From Lachnospiraceae bacterium UBA3638 (GTDB lineage: Bacteria; Bacillota; Clostridia; Lachnospirales; Lachnospiraceae), in NCBI GenBank assembly GCA_002373595.1, contig DFKT01000031.1, forward strand, positions 1-12,220: DNA of 12,220 nt. Direction: 5' to 3'. This document shows positions 4,930 through 12,220 of this stretch, one piece after another. The translations under genes were made by a program, and so were the position numbers. Numbering within the stretch: the first letter of the stretch is position 1; each line of letters opens with the position of its first letter. Below the pieces are notes generated by a model. It saw only the letters and a list, made by a program, of their open reading frames with translations, was not told where the DNA came from and did no database searches.

Positions 4930-5634
4930 TCAGTCGAGATTCTTCTCGAGTTTTCTTCTCTCATGGGCAGCCTTGATCGCGCCGAGCATATTCATCGGAT
5001 AGATGAGGCAGTACATAATGATAGCGAGAAGTATACCTGTCGCAACATCAAATACGGAATGCTGCTTGATAAACATGGTCGAAAGGATTATCGAAGTGCA
5101 GAGGATGAGACTTCCCACACGCACAGCCGTATACTTACGTGTCTTAGGGCAGTGGGTGAGTGCGAAGTGGATCCCAAGCGAATTGTAAACATGGATACTC
5201 GGCCAGAGATTGGTCGGTGTATCGGTGCTGTAGAGATTGGCGATCATTCTCGTGAAGACATTGCCTCCGGTTGCATTGATATATGCGATATTGGGGCGGA
5301 GGTCATGACCGTTCGGCCAGATCGTGGAGATCACAAGGAATACCGTCATACCCGTAGCAAGCAGTATAAACATCTTGTTGAATTCATCCTTATCGAGAAT
5401 GCCTATGATGATGACATTAATGACGACATACCCGAACCAGAGGAAATAAGGTATAACAAACACAGGGATAAACGGGATCTTATCGTCAAATACGGTATGG
5501 ATGATCGTATCCGGACGGGTGATCGTCTTCTCAAGATATGTGAACCACAGCATATAGATAGCGGTATAGATTATCGCCGGAATGCCGTGTTTGGTCCTCT
5601 CATAAAAGTTTATCAGTTTCTCTTTCATAGTCAT
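4930..5634 (-). CDS. PAP2-superfamily membrane phosphatase/phosphotransferase
   Basis: This is a polytopic membrane protein of 234 residues (from ATG 5634) with about five or six hydrophobic segments. PAP2 signature pieces are a degenerate first motif GHDLRP (about 109-114), PSIHV (145-149, catalytic-type H148) and KQHSVFDVATG (190-200, H192 and D196), equivalent to the PSGH and SRxxxxxHxxxD motifs. The family removes or transfers phosphate from lipid phosphates or inositol lipids, usually with the active site facing outward; the substrate here is unknown. The frame continues to a TTG at 5652, but that codon lies against a TATACT -10 box, so ATG 5634 or 5628 is preferred. No Shine-Dalgarno is seen. 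It lies between folE and the PH-domain gene, with its own likely promoter. Confidence 0.8.
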   Translation of the reverse strand: MTMKEKLINFYERTKHGIPAIIYTAIYMLWFTYLEKTITRPDTIIHTVFDDKIPFIPVFVIPYFLWFGYVVINVIIIGILDKDEFNKMFILLATGMTVFLVISTIWPNGHDLRPNIAYINATGGNVFTRMIANLYSTDTPTNLWPSIHVYNSLGIHFALTHCPKTRKYTAVRVGSLILCTSIILSTMFIKQHSVFDVATGILLAIIMYCLIYPMNMLGAIKAAHERRKLEKNLD

Positions 5635-5643
5635 ACAACGATT

Positions 5644-5671
5644 AGTATACAATAGAATAAATAAAAAACAA
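5644..5671 (-). promoter_or_regulatory. Likely sigma-A promoter for the PAP2 / PH / folP / folBK segment
   Basis: On the - strand TTGTTT (5671-5666) and TATACT (5649-5644) are separated by an AT-rich 16-base spacer. Both match the sigma-70/sigma-A consensus well. A start about 7 bases beyond the -10 box falls near 5637, only about 3 bases before the PAP2 ATG at 5634, so the message would be nearly leaderless. It lies in the 41-base gap after the folE stop, making folE the end of one unit and PAP2 the start of a sub-operon. Confidence 0.5.
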
Positions 5672-5675
5672 GTGT

Positions 5676-6230
5676 CTAATTCATCATCTTGAGTATCTCA
5701 TCGCGAAGTCGCGAATCCTCACTGAGTATACCTCTCGATGCGGTTGTAAGCGTCTGAGTGCCGGGCTTCTTGACACCTCTCATGGACATGCACATATGCT
5801 CTGCTCTGACGACTACGAGAACGCCTTTGGCTCCGAGTTCATCCATGATCGCATCCGCTATCTCACCCGTCATCCTCTCCTGTATCCGGAGTCTGCGGGC
5901 ATATACTTCGACGGTACGCGCGAGCTTACTTAACCCCGCCACCTTGCCATTCGGGATATAAGCTATGCTCACCTCTCCAAAGAACGGCATCAGGTGATGC
6001 TCACAGAGCGAATAAAACGTGATACCGGTCTCTATGACAGCTTCCGATCCTTCAGCTGTAAAAGTCCTCGAAAGATGCACCTTGGCATCATCATCATATC
6101 CTGCGCACAGCTCTGTATACATCCTGGCCACGCGCTCCGGAGTATCAACGAGGCCTTCCCTTGCAGGATCTTCTCCTATTCCCTCTATCAAAAGCTCTAT
6201 GGCTTTCTTTACTTTTTCCTGATCTACCAT
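5676..6230 (-). CDS. folE: GTP cyclohydrolase I (FolE)
   Basis: FolE converts GTP to 7,8-dihydroneopterin triphosphate and formate, the first step of tetrahydrofolate synthesis. The 184-residue protein is the usual bacterial length. It carries [20 protein letters not shown] (19-38), [14 protein letters not shown] (72-85, zinc ligands C76 and H79), [10 protein letters not shown] (96-105), [15 protein letters not shown] (107-121) and [17 protein letters not shown] (141-157, third zinc ligand C147). All zinc ligands are present, so this is a type I, zinc-dependent enzyme. ATG 6230 lies within the end of folC (7-base overlap, ATGGTAG), with AAGGAAAG upstream, so folC and folE are translationally coupled. 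Confidence 0.97.
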   Translation of the reverse strand: MVDQEKVKKAIELLIEGIGEDPAREGLVDTPERVARMYTELCAGYDDDAKVHLSRTFTAEGSEAVIETGITFYSLCEHHLMPFFGEVSIAYIPNGKVAGLSKLARTVEVYARRLRIQERMTGEIADAIMDELGAKGVLVVVRAEHMCMSMRGVKKPGTQTLTTASRGILSEDSRLRDEILKMMN

Positions 6231-7558
6231 AACTTTCCTTCTTCCTTCATATCCAGGAGTATCCCCAGATATGAGAGCGATCCGAATGCCAATATCACAT
6301 CATCCCTGCCCGCCATAAGTCTCGCCATCTCTACAGCTTCCGATACGCTGTCGCAGGCAGTCACATTCTTATTTATATTCTTTATGATATTCGCCAGTTC
6401 AAGTGCGGGCAGTGCTCTCGGATTATTCGGAGTATGCACCGTGAATATCTGATCCGCATATCCGCACAGTCTCTCACAGACTTTATCGCACTCCTTGTCG
6501 GCGAGCATACCCATTATAAAGATAAGTCTCTTGTTTGTAAAATACTCTTCTATACTCTCTGCGAGCCTGCTTGCAGCATTCTCATTATGCGCACCGTCTA
6601 TGATAAGGAGGGGCTTGTCAGCGAGGACAGATAATCTTCCCGGCCATACTGTACGCTTAAGGCCTGCTCTTATCGAGTCCTCCGAAGCGATCCCCTGCAC
6701 AGCTGTCACCGCAAGGCATGCATTCTCTATCTGCCATACTCCGGCGAGCGAGATCTCGAGCTTCTTATATCCGTCAAAGTCTAAGGTCTGCTTCTTGAGA
6801 CCGTATTTTATATTTCGTGCGTGCAAGGTTCCATCGCATGATTTAGCATCGCTTATGCCGGATACTATCGTCAATCCCTGACCATCGGCGCCGGCATTCA
6901 CCTTCTCATACTCTGCCTTTATCACTCTCAGAGCATCCGGCTCCTGATCTGCGGTCACGACCCTCGCACCGCGCTTTATGATCCCTGCTTTGGCTCCTGC
7001 GATGTCCGCTATCGTATCGCCCAGGAATTTCATATGATCCATCCCTATGCGGGTGATGATGCAGACTTCCGGACTTGGGATGACATTTGTGGAGTCTTCT
7101 CTTCCGCCCATTCCCGTCTCTATGACGGAGATATCACATTTATTCTTCCCATAGTACCAAAAGGCCAGCGCGGTAAGTATCTCAAATCTCGTAGGAGACT
7201 CTAATCCATCATCTTCCATAGCACGGACCGCTTCCGATATCTCACTTACGCCTTCCGCAAAGGTGCGTTTCGATATCATCTCGAAGGTGCCGCGTCCCTT
7301 GGCCGACTGGATGCACTCTCTCACATCGCGGAGCTCGGGCGATATAAACCTTCCGACCTTAAGTCCTTCGCAGGCCAGTATCTCCGATGTAAACGCAAGC
7401 GTACTTCCCTTGCCGTTGGTGCCCGCGATATGTATAAAGCGGCCTTCTTTCTCAGGATTTCCGAGCCTTTTCAAGAGTTCTTCTATCCTTGAAAGTCCGG
7501 GCCTTATCCCGCGGGGAGATGCATTTTGCAGATATTCAAGACTTTCCGCGTAATTCAT
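6224..7558 (-). CDS. folC: Folylpolyglutamate synthase / dihydrofolate synthase
   Basis: FolC ligates glutamate to dihydropteroate and/or extends the polyglutamate tail of folates using ATP. The 444-residue length is typical. The Mur-ligase-like ATP site is [13 protein letters not shown] (41-53); further blocks are [15 protein letters not shown] (69-83), [16 protein letters not shown] (145-160), [12 protein letters not shown] (169-180), [12 protein letters not shown] (187-198), WPGRLSV (305-311) and [11 protein letters not shown] (319-329). Whether both activities are present cannot be judged by eye; no separate dihydrofolate synthase is visible in the window, so a bifunctional enzyme is likely. 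It starts 2 bases after the glycosyltransferase stop with a weak AGAG site and overlaps folE at its end. Confidence 0.95.
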   Translation of the reverse strand: MNYAESLEYLQNASPRGIRPGLSRIEELLKRLGNPEKEGRFIHIAGTNGKGSTLAFTSEILACEGLKVGRFISPELRDVRECIQSAKGRGTFEMISKRTFAEGVSEISEAVRAMEDDGLESPTRFEILTALAFWYYGKNKCDISVIETGMGGREDSTNVIPSPEVCIITRIGMDHMKFLGDTIADIAGAKAGIIKRGARVVTADQEPDALRVIKAEYEKVNAGADGQGLTIVSGISDAKSCDGTLHARNIKYGLKKQTLDFDGYKKLEISLAGVWQIENACLAVTAVQGIASEDSIRAGLKRTVWPGRLSVLADKPLLIIDGAHNENAASRLAESIEEYFTNKRLIFIMGMLADKECDKVCERLCGYADQIFTVHTPNNPRALPALELANIIKNINKNVTACDSVSEAVEMARLMAGRDDVILAFGSLSYLGILLDMKEEGKLW

Positions 7559-7560
7559 CT

Positions 7561-8586
7561 CTAGTTAAATCCGAAGACCTTCTGTGCGATATGATAAGCG
7601 GCTACGGTAAGCTTCCTGCCTCCCTTGCCGGGAAGGTTCGTGCCGTTTCCGAGTAGACCCGCTCTCATATATCCCCAGAGCTTGCTGTCTGACTTCTTGA
7701 TATATTTCCAGAGTTCCTTCTTCTGCTTTAAGCTATCCTTGGTATTGATACGAATAAGGAGTATCGAAGAGATCGCAGTGATGATCTCGAGGTAGTTTCT
7801 CATGTACTGATAGAGTCTCTTCTGCTTCTGGATCTCAGGCTTAACGCTCTTTAAGTAATCGATCATGCGGTAATTAACGCGAAGCTGCTGATCGACTCTG
7901 CCCATCATGACTTCCTCATTTACGGACTGATCGCTCCTGCCGATGTAATAGCGGTAGAGATTGACATCCATGTAGTACATATACTTAACAAAGGGAAGTG
8001 GCTCAAATACATAGAGATTGTCCACATAGAAAGTATGCTCAGGGAGCTTAAGTCCGCTCTCTAAGAGGACTCTCGTCCTGAAGATGACAGAGTGCATAAG
8101 GATGTAATGACCCTTCTTGAAATGGCCGCAATCCTCCCACTTGAAGATCTCATTCTGAGGAAGCGTCCTTCTCTGATGCATTACCTTCTTATGCTTCTCG
8201 CCTTCCTTCTCATATACATAATTGGCGATGAGCATATCCAGTCTCGACTGGCTCTTAACCATCTCGGCAAGCACCTCGAGCACCTTAAGGTATGCTTCCT
8301 TCTTAAACCAGTCATCGGAATCGCAGACCTTGAAGAAAAGTCCGGAAGCATTCTCGATACCTGTATTTACTGCGCCGCCGTGGCCCTTATTCTCCTGATG
8401 GATAGCCTTGACGATACCGGGATACTTGGCTTCGTATTCCTGTGCTACTTTAAGCGTATCATCCTTGGATCCGTCATCTATAACGAGTATCTCGACTTCA
8501 TCTCCGCCGGGGAGCAGGCTGTCGATACATCTCGACATATACGCCGCGCTGTTGTAACAGGGTACTGCGATCGTGAGTAATTTCAT
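7561..8586 (-). CDS. Family 2 glycosyltransferase
   Basis: This 341-residue protein has an N-terminal GT-A domain: LTIAVPCYNSAAYMSRCIDSLL (4-25), EILVIDDGSKDDT (32-44, nucleotide-binding aspartates), HQENKGHGGAVNTGIENA (63-80) and FKVCDSDDWF (85-94, the DxD-like metal site). This is the classic GT2 signature of enzymes that build surface polysaccharides or modify lipids with sugars. The C-terminal ~120 residues are basic and contain no obvious membrane segment, so it is probably a peripheral cytoplasmic enzyme. The acceptor and sugar are unknown. AAAGGAG lies before ATG 8586, which overlaps the 5'-nucleotidase stop by 4 bases (ATGA). The upstream epimerase, SDR and acyltransferase genes suggest a shared glycan pathway. 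Confidence 0.92.
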   Translation of the reverse strand: MKLLTIAVPCYNSAAYMSRCIDSLLPGGDEVEILVIDDGSKDDTLKVAQEYEAKYPGIVKAIHQENKGHGGAVNTGIENASGLFFKVCDSDDWFKKEAYLKVLEVLAEMVKSQSRLDMLIANYVYEKEGEKHKKVMHQRRTLPQNEIFKWEDCGHFKKGHYILMHSVIFRTRVLLESGLKLPEHTFYVDNLYVFEPLPFVKYMYYMDVNLYRYYIGRSDQSVNEEVMMGRVDQQLRVNYRMIDYLKSVKPEIQKQKRLYQYMRNYLEIITAISSILLIRINTKDSLKQKKELWKYIKKSDSKLWGYMRAGLLGNGTNLPGKGGRKLTVAAYHIAQKVFGFN

Positions 8587-9572
8587 TTCTTGTCTCCTTT
8601 GGTCGTTGCCGCTTTCTTTTTAGAAGAGCCTTTGCCGTTTGTGCCTGCGAGTTCACCGCCCTGATAAGGGACTCTCGCCGAAGGGACTTCCTCCGAAGCG
8701 GGATCGGTGTGAACTCTCTGATCGTCAAAGAATATCTGCGCCCCGAAGGCTTTGAGGATCTCCTTCTTCTCAACTCCTCCGAGGAAAAATACTTCATCCA
8801 GTCTGATTCCCCACTCACGAAGTGTACGCATGACTCTCTCATGAGCCGGTGCGTTGCGGCTGGTCACAAGCGCAGTCCTTATTGGACATTTCTCAGGGCC
8901 GAGCTTTTCCTGTATCGCGGAGAGTTTCCTGATGAAGCCCGTAAAGGGGCCCTCACCGAGCGGTATGTACGCCTTGGATGTCTCGTTTATCTCAAATGCT
9001 TTTAATCCCTTTTCCTTATATACCGCTTCCGACTCGGGAGAAAAGACTACCGCATCACCGTCGAATGCTATGCGGATCTTCTTGTCATCATCTCCGTTTG
9101 CATCGCCGATATTTTCACCATATGTATGATCGGTATAGATGATACCTGCGGCGATATTATTGTCTATCGCATTCTGGACATCATCCTCATATGCCGAGAG
9201 GAAGAGGTCCGTGTGGAATGCTTTCAGATACGGAGAAAGTCTCGCTCCGCTGACGAGCATCGATCTCGTGATATTAAGTCCGTAATGGTCTATCGAGTTG
9301 GATACTCTGAAGAAAGTATCCGTGCTGTTTCTCGACATGATGACGACTTCCACGAAGGGCTGCTCGGGGTCTGCGAGATCATTGAGTGCAAGGAGGTTCC
9401 TTATCAGCACAAATCCCGGACCGGGCTTTAAGAGATCGTTCTCGTGCTTGTACTGATACTCTCTGAATGCCTCGAGACCTTCCTTCTCGAATATCTCATT
9501 TTCTTTGGTGAGGTCAAAGAGAGCTCGCGAAGACACTCCGATGACCATCTTGTCTTCAAGCTTATAAGCCAT
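8583..9572 (-). CDS. Cytosolic 5'-nucleotidase (cN-I-like, Pfam 5_nucleotid)
   Basis: This 329-residue HAD-fold phosphatase resembles the 5'-nucleotidase family related to eukaryotic cN-I, which hydrolyses nucleoside monophosphates. Family features are the opening KMVIGVSSRALFDL (8-21), VVIMSRNSTDTFFRVSNSI (76-94), IAFDGDAVVFSPESE (168-182, HAD motif I as DxD), ALVTSRNAPAHERV (234-247, motif II region), GGVEKKEIL (265-273, motif III lysine) and FFDDQ (281-285, motif IV). From about residue 305 the tail is rich in Gly, Lys, Thr and Ser (TNGKGSSKKKAATTKGDKK) and looks disordered. Its substrate is untested; see the finding on dihydroneopterin monophosphate. The start TGATG overlaps the stop of the 80-residue gene, with AGGAG in front. 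Confidence 0.85.
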   Translation of the reverse strand: MAYKLEDKMVIGVSSRALFDLTKENEIFEKEGLEAFREYQYKHENDLLKPGPGFVLIRNLLALNDLADPEQPFVEVVIMSRNSTDTFFRVSNSIDHYGLNITRSMLVSGARLSPYLKAFHTDLFLSAYEDDVQNAIDNNIAAGIIYTDHTYGENIGDANGDDDKKIRIAFDGDAVVFSPESEAVYKEKGLKAFEINETSKAYIPLGEGPFTGFIRKLSAIQEKLGPEKCPIRTALVTSRNAPAHERVMRTLREWGIRLDEVFFLGGVEKKEILKAFGAQIFFDDQRVHTDPASEEVPSARVPYQGGELAGTNGKGSSKKKAATTKGDKK

Positions 9573-9814
9573 CAGCTCCTGAGTCTCCTTCCCTCATACT
9601 TAAGCTCTATCTGTAAGGATTCCCTTACAGCATTTATCCTGTCATCTATGGAAGCCCCATCCTCATACTGAAGGTCGAGTGCTATCGCGATCATGCGCAG
9701 CATCTTCTCATCAGCCTTGGGCTCGAGTTTACGAAGGATATCAAGCCTCTCCTCGGGATCGCTCGTAGCGAGGAAATTCTCAAGCTCGGGATCCATTACA
9801 TATTCATCAGCCAT
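9572..9814 (-). CDS. Hypothetical 80-residue acidic protein
   Basis: I do not recognise this family. The 80-residue protein appears fully helical and has no membrane segment or cysteine: an acidic first part (MADEYVMDPELENFLATSDPEERL), a helix DEKMLRMIAIALDLQY (36-51) and a final helix DDRINAVRESLQIEL (57-71) with a basic end. It is very likely a real gene: GGAGG precedes ATG 9814 by 9-10 bases, the start overlaps the acyltransferase stop by 8 bases, and the stop overlaps the 5'-nucleotidase start by one base. Its position suggests a small partner of one of these neighbours, but this is inference. Confidence 0.7.
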   Translation of the reverse strand: MADEYVMDPELENFLATSDPEERLDILRKLEPKADEKMLRMIAIALDLQYEDGASIDDRINAVRESLQIELKYEGRRLRS

Positions 9815-10955
9815 TTTCTTTACCCTCCATAAGCTTCATTATCTTTCTCATAGGGACCATAACGATCAGGTCATATATAAACGCCGCAGCGACGATCAGG
9901 ATCAGTGCGATCGGGAAGAATAATGCTTTTGTTTCAGGTGTTAAAGCTCCTTCCGGAAGCAGATCCATGAATGCTTTAAGTATGCCGACATGGACTATAT
10001 ATACAGGGAATGATACCCTATCGAGGAAGTCCGCAATCTTCTCAACAACAACTGCTGAGCTAATTTTTTCCTTTGCTTCGTCATCTGCTTTCTCATTTTC
10101 TGTCTCGGTCGAATTCTGCTTCCTCGTCGACATCTCATATACCGTGACGAAGTACACTGCTATCGCCAGCATCACTCCTATCATCATCGCCTGAGTGGGT
10201 ACATTCGGATTATCCCCCATAAAGGGCGATGCGATAAACACGAGCAATCCCGTCAACATGAACACCGCATTTATGGTATCTCTCTCAGTCTCACTCCTGC
10301 CACTTGCGAGCCTGGCTTTAACAGTATTTACCGCGTACACTCCGGCGAGGCATCCCGCAGTCATGCAAAAGAGCGACTGCTGGTTCGGTATAAGTCTCGC
10401 ATAGATCATGATACATACCGACGCTATGATCATGGTCTTCATATTTGATGAAGTGAAAGCTGCAAGTGCGGTACATACCAGGTACCCTGCAATGACACTG
10501 CCTATATACCATAGCTGATATGATGAGGCAGGTGTAGTACCGCGTATCATGGCTTTCTCTGCTTCAAATATATCTCTTATCCCGTAGGATCTGTTTACAA
10601 AGTGAAGTATCAGCCCTTCTATCACAAGATAAAGAGCCGGGGGGATGATGACTCCGAGTTCTCTCTTTGCGATAAAGCCTGCATAGTAAGAACCCATCCT
10701 GTCTGCCTTATCAGATAATCCCACTCCGACGAGGAGTCCTGCCATCACCCAAAAGAGCACAACCGCAAAGTCTCCGTTAAAAGCATAAACTAAGGGAGAC
10801 TTTGCGAAAAAGCCTGTCATATATGGGAATGTCGACATATCGGTCACTCTCGTCCTGTACTCCAGGAAGAAGTGCCCGGTGACCACTCCCAATGTGCAGA
10901 GTATCCGCAGCACCTGAATGCTGCGGAGTCTGCTTTTTTTAGCATTTACATGCAT
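9807..10955 (-). CDS. Acyltransferase 3 family membrane protein
   Basis: This 382-residue polytopic protein has about ten hydrophobic segments. The N-terminus RLRSIQVLRILCTLGVVTGHFF (9-30) is the family hallmark: a positively charged residue plus the putative active-site histidine (H28) in the first membrane helix. Family members O-acetylate or O-succinylate polysaccharides, lipids or peptidoglycan using cytoplasmic acyl-CoA. A charged insert near residues 274-300 (rich in E, K, D and N) interrupts the membrane core and is probably a cytoplasmic loop. It starts inside the end of the SDR gene (10-base overlap, TGCATGTAA) with GGTGG as a modest ribosome site. The neighbourhood suggests cell-surface glycan acylation; the substrate is unknown. 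Confidence 0.85.
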   Translation of the reverse strand: MHVNAKKSRLRSIQVLRILCTLGVVTGHFFLEYRTRVTDMSTFPYMTGFFAKSPLVYAFNGDFAVVLFWVMAGLLVGVGLSDKADRMGSYYAGFIAKRELGVIIPPALYLVIEGLILHFVNRSYGIRDIFEAEKAMIRGTTPASSYQLWYIGSVIAGYLVCTALAAFTSSNMKTMIIASVCIMIYARLIPNQQSLFCMTAGCLAGVYAVNTVKARLASGRSETERDTINAVFMLTGLLVFIASPFMGDNPNVPTQAMMIGVMLAIAVYFVTVYEMSTRKQNSTETENEKADDEAKEKISSAVVVEKIADFLDRVSFPVYIVHVGILKAFMDLLPEGALTPETKALFFPIALILIVAAAFIYDLIVMVPMRKIMKLMEGKENG

Positions 10956-11719
10956 GTATATCCACCGTCTACGGGGATGATATCTCCCGTAACATAAGTC
11001 GAAAGAGGTGATGCGAGGAAGATCGCCGTGGTATCGAGCTCGCCCTCGTTTCCGTATCTCTCAAGAGGGATCATGGTCCTGGCATTAGCCTGGAAGAACT
11101 CGCTGTCCAGGGTCTCCTTGGTAAGAGGAGTGTAGAAATATCCGGGGCAGATCGCATTGACGGTGATACCGTACTTACCCCACTCTGCTGCGAGAGCTCT
11201 GGTGAGGTTGACCACTCCGCCCTTAGCTGCATGATAGGGAGCGGATCCGCAGATCTTGTTTCCTACCATTCCGTACATGGAAGCGATATTGATAACACGT
11301 CCGTACTTAGCCGGAATCATAGCCTTCTTGGCTACCGCTCTGGCTACCTTGAAGCTGCCGAAGAGATCGATCTGCATCTCGTTGTCAAACTGCTCATCGG
11401 TAACATCCTCTGCGGGTGCTACGGCTCCGGTACCGGCATTGTTTACGAGGATATCGATACGTCCGAACTCCTTAAGGACGGTATCTACAGCCTCTTCAAC
11501 ATTAGCGGTATCGGTAATGTCGCACTTAACGCCGATAGCCTTTACGCCGAATTCCTTGGCTATCTCTGCGGATACTTCATCTACCTTTTCCTTCCTGCGT
11601 GCCATGCAGACGATGTTGCATCCCTGGTTGGCAAGTGCCTTGGCCATCTGCACTCCGAGTCCGCCCGAAGCTCCGGTCACGATCGCTGTCATTCCTGTGA
11701 GATCAAAATAATTCTTCAT
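10946..11719 (-). CDS. Short-chain dehydrogenase/reductase (SDR) oxidoreductase
   Basis: This is a 257-residue classical SDR. The Rossmann motif TGASGGLG is at 15-22, the NNAG structural motif at 93-96, catalytic serine S147 in INIASMYG (143-150), and the YxxxK pair as Y162 and K166 in YHAAKGG (162-168). PG at 192-193 and the C-terminal VTGDIIPVDGGY (243-254) complete the family pattern. The sequence is most like gluconate 5-dehydrogenase / 3-oxoacyl-ACP-reductase-type SDRs, but the substrate cannot be read off. R41-R42 after the second strand suggest NADP preference. AAAGGA precedes ATG 11719, and the gene lies 36 bases after the epimerase-like gene, so a nucleotide-sugar or polyol role is plausible but inferred. 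Confidence 0.9.
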   Translation of the reverse strand: MKNYFDLTGMTAIVTGASGGLGVQMAKALANQGCNIVCMARRKEKVDEVSAEIAKEFGVKAIGVKCDITDTANVEEAVDTVLKEFGRIDILVNNAGTGAVAPAEDVTDEQFDNEMQIDLFGSFKVARAVAKKAMIPAKYGRVINIASMYGMVGNKICGSAPYHAAKGGVVNLTRALAAEWGKYGITVNAICPGYFYTPLTKETLDSEFFQANARTMIPLERYGNEGELDTTAIFLASPLSTYVTGDIIPVDGGYTCM

Positions 11720-11755
11720 GTAAAAATCCTTTCCGGGTACCCCCCTGTGTCTCCT

Positions 11756-12220
11756 TTATTCCGGAGAATTATAAACTTTATATGTTGATACTACTTTTGC
11801 TACCTTATCCTTGATATCGGCATCCTCTGAATATGCCGAATCCATGAGTCCCTTCAACTCTCCGAAGAATGCATCCATATCGAACTTTATCGGCTTACCT
11901 ATATGGATGAGTTTATTGGCTGTATCCTCGAGTCCCTCCTCCGCCATGAGCTTCTCCTCATAGAGTTTCTCACCGGGGCGAAGTCCTACATACTCGATCT
12001 TGATATCCACATCCGGCTTAAATCCGGAGAGCCTGATAAGGTTCCTGGCGAGGAGATCGATCTTGACCGGGCTTCCCATATCGAGTACGAATATCTCCGC
12101 ACCCTTAGCCATTACTCCCGCTTCCAGTACGAGACTTACCGCCTCGGGGATGGTCATGAAGTATCTGATGATATTAGGGTCTGTTACCGTAACGGGACCG
12201 CCGGCTGCTATCTGCTTCCT
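11756..12220 (-). CDS. CapD/FlaA1/PglF-type nucleotide-sugar epimerase/dehydratase, C-terminal part (partial)
   Basis: The frame is open to the window edge, so 154 C-terminal residues are visible and the start lies beyond 12220. The visible part opens with RKQIAAGGPVTVTDPNIIRY and continues FMTIPEAVSLVLEAG, then EIFVLDMGSPVKIDLLARNLIRLSG, IEYVGLRPGEKLYEEKL and a helical end. This is the standard C-terminus of the polysaccharide biosynthesis protein CapD family (extended SDRs acting on UDP-GlcNAc-type sugars). Full-length members include either short enzymes or membrane-anchored ones with N-terminal transmembrane helices; which one this is cannot be seen. It lies upstream of and co-directional with the SDR gene and sets the glycan theme of the right end. 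Confidence 0.9.
   Translation of the reverse strand, partial: RKQIAAGGPVTVTDPNIIRYFMTIPEAVSLVLEAGVMAKGAEIFVLDMGSPVKIDLLARNLIRLSGFKPDVDIKIEYVGLRPGEKLYEEKLMAEEGLEDTANKLIHIGKPIKFDMDAFFGELKGLMDSAYSEDADIKDKVAKVVSTYKVYNSPE

Noticed and set aside
4019..5655. Long + strand open frames (327 and 230 residues) antisense to folP, PH and PAP2 genes
   Set aside because: They are mirror frames of strongly coding genes with conserved motifs; no family pattern is visible in them.
8498..8842. - strand alternative frame of 114 residues over the 5'-nucleotidase end
   Set aside because: It is an out-of-frame reading of the basic tail and the glycosyltransferase start; arginine-rich low-complexity translation without motifs.

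Overview
The window looks like a chromosomal segment of a Gram-positive anaerobe of the Bacillota, most likely class Clostridia. Three things suggest this: an adjacent pair encoding a NusG-domain-II lipid-anchored or membrane-tethered protein and a Gx/heptaprenyl-diphosphate-synthase-component-I type membrane protein; a clustered folate pathway with a FolB-FolK fusion; and long co-directional runs of genes that overlap by a few bases, mostly with AAAGGAG-like Shine-Dalgarno sites. Genus cannot be set from the sequence alone. The window is almost fully coding, and the longest gene-free stretch is the 133-bp interval at 2578-2710.

Layout. Positions 1-1044 (+ strand) hold the possible tail of an upstream gene, then the NusG-domain-II protein and the Gx-family membrane protein. 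Everything from 1045 to 12220 lies on the - strand. Read in its own 5'->3' direction (from the right edge) it runs: a CapD/FlaA1/PglF-type nucleotide-sugar epimerase/dehydratase (cut by the window edge), an SDR oxidoreductase, an acyltransferase-3 membrane protein, an unrecognised 80-residue protein, a cytosolic 5'-nucleotidase (HAD fold), a GT2 glycosyltransferase, folC, folE, a PAP2 phosphatase, a PH-domain protein, folP, a folB-folK fusion, and finally a three-gene hipB-hipS-hipT operon. The first half is surface-glycan-like. The second half supplies five enzymatic activities of tetrahydrofolate synthesis (FolE, FolB, FolK, FolP, FolC).

The most interesting element is at 1045-2710. It is a tripartite toxin-antitoxin locus in which the usual HipA toxin is split into a small N-terminal-subdomain protein (HipS) and a kinase core (HipT) behind a minimal HipB regulator. 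This is the HipBST arrangement described in enteropathogenic E. coli O127, here apparently in a clostridial background. The control region carries three evenly spaced palindromes of the form TATACC-N6-GGTATA. One is embedded in a 46-bp inverted repeat, and one overlays the hipB ribosome-binding site together with a three-codon mini-ORF whose stop overlaps the hipB start. The HipT Gly-rich loop reads TVPG rather than the SIS motif of the O127 protein, and HipT starts with a CxxC/HxxC potential metal-binding motif.

The hipT stop codon abuts the stop codon of the convergent Gx-family gene with no spacer. Two start codons (NusG-II protein and PAP2) lie just downstream of -10-like boxes without a Shine-Dalgarno site, which suggests leaderless or near-leaderless messages in this organism. 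No RNA genes, insertion sequences, CRISPR arrays or attachment sites were recognised.
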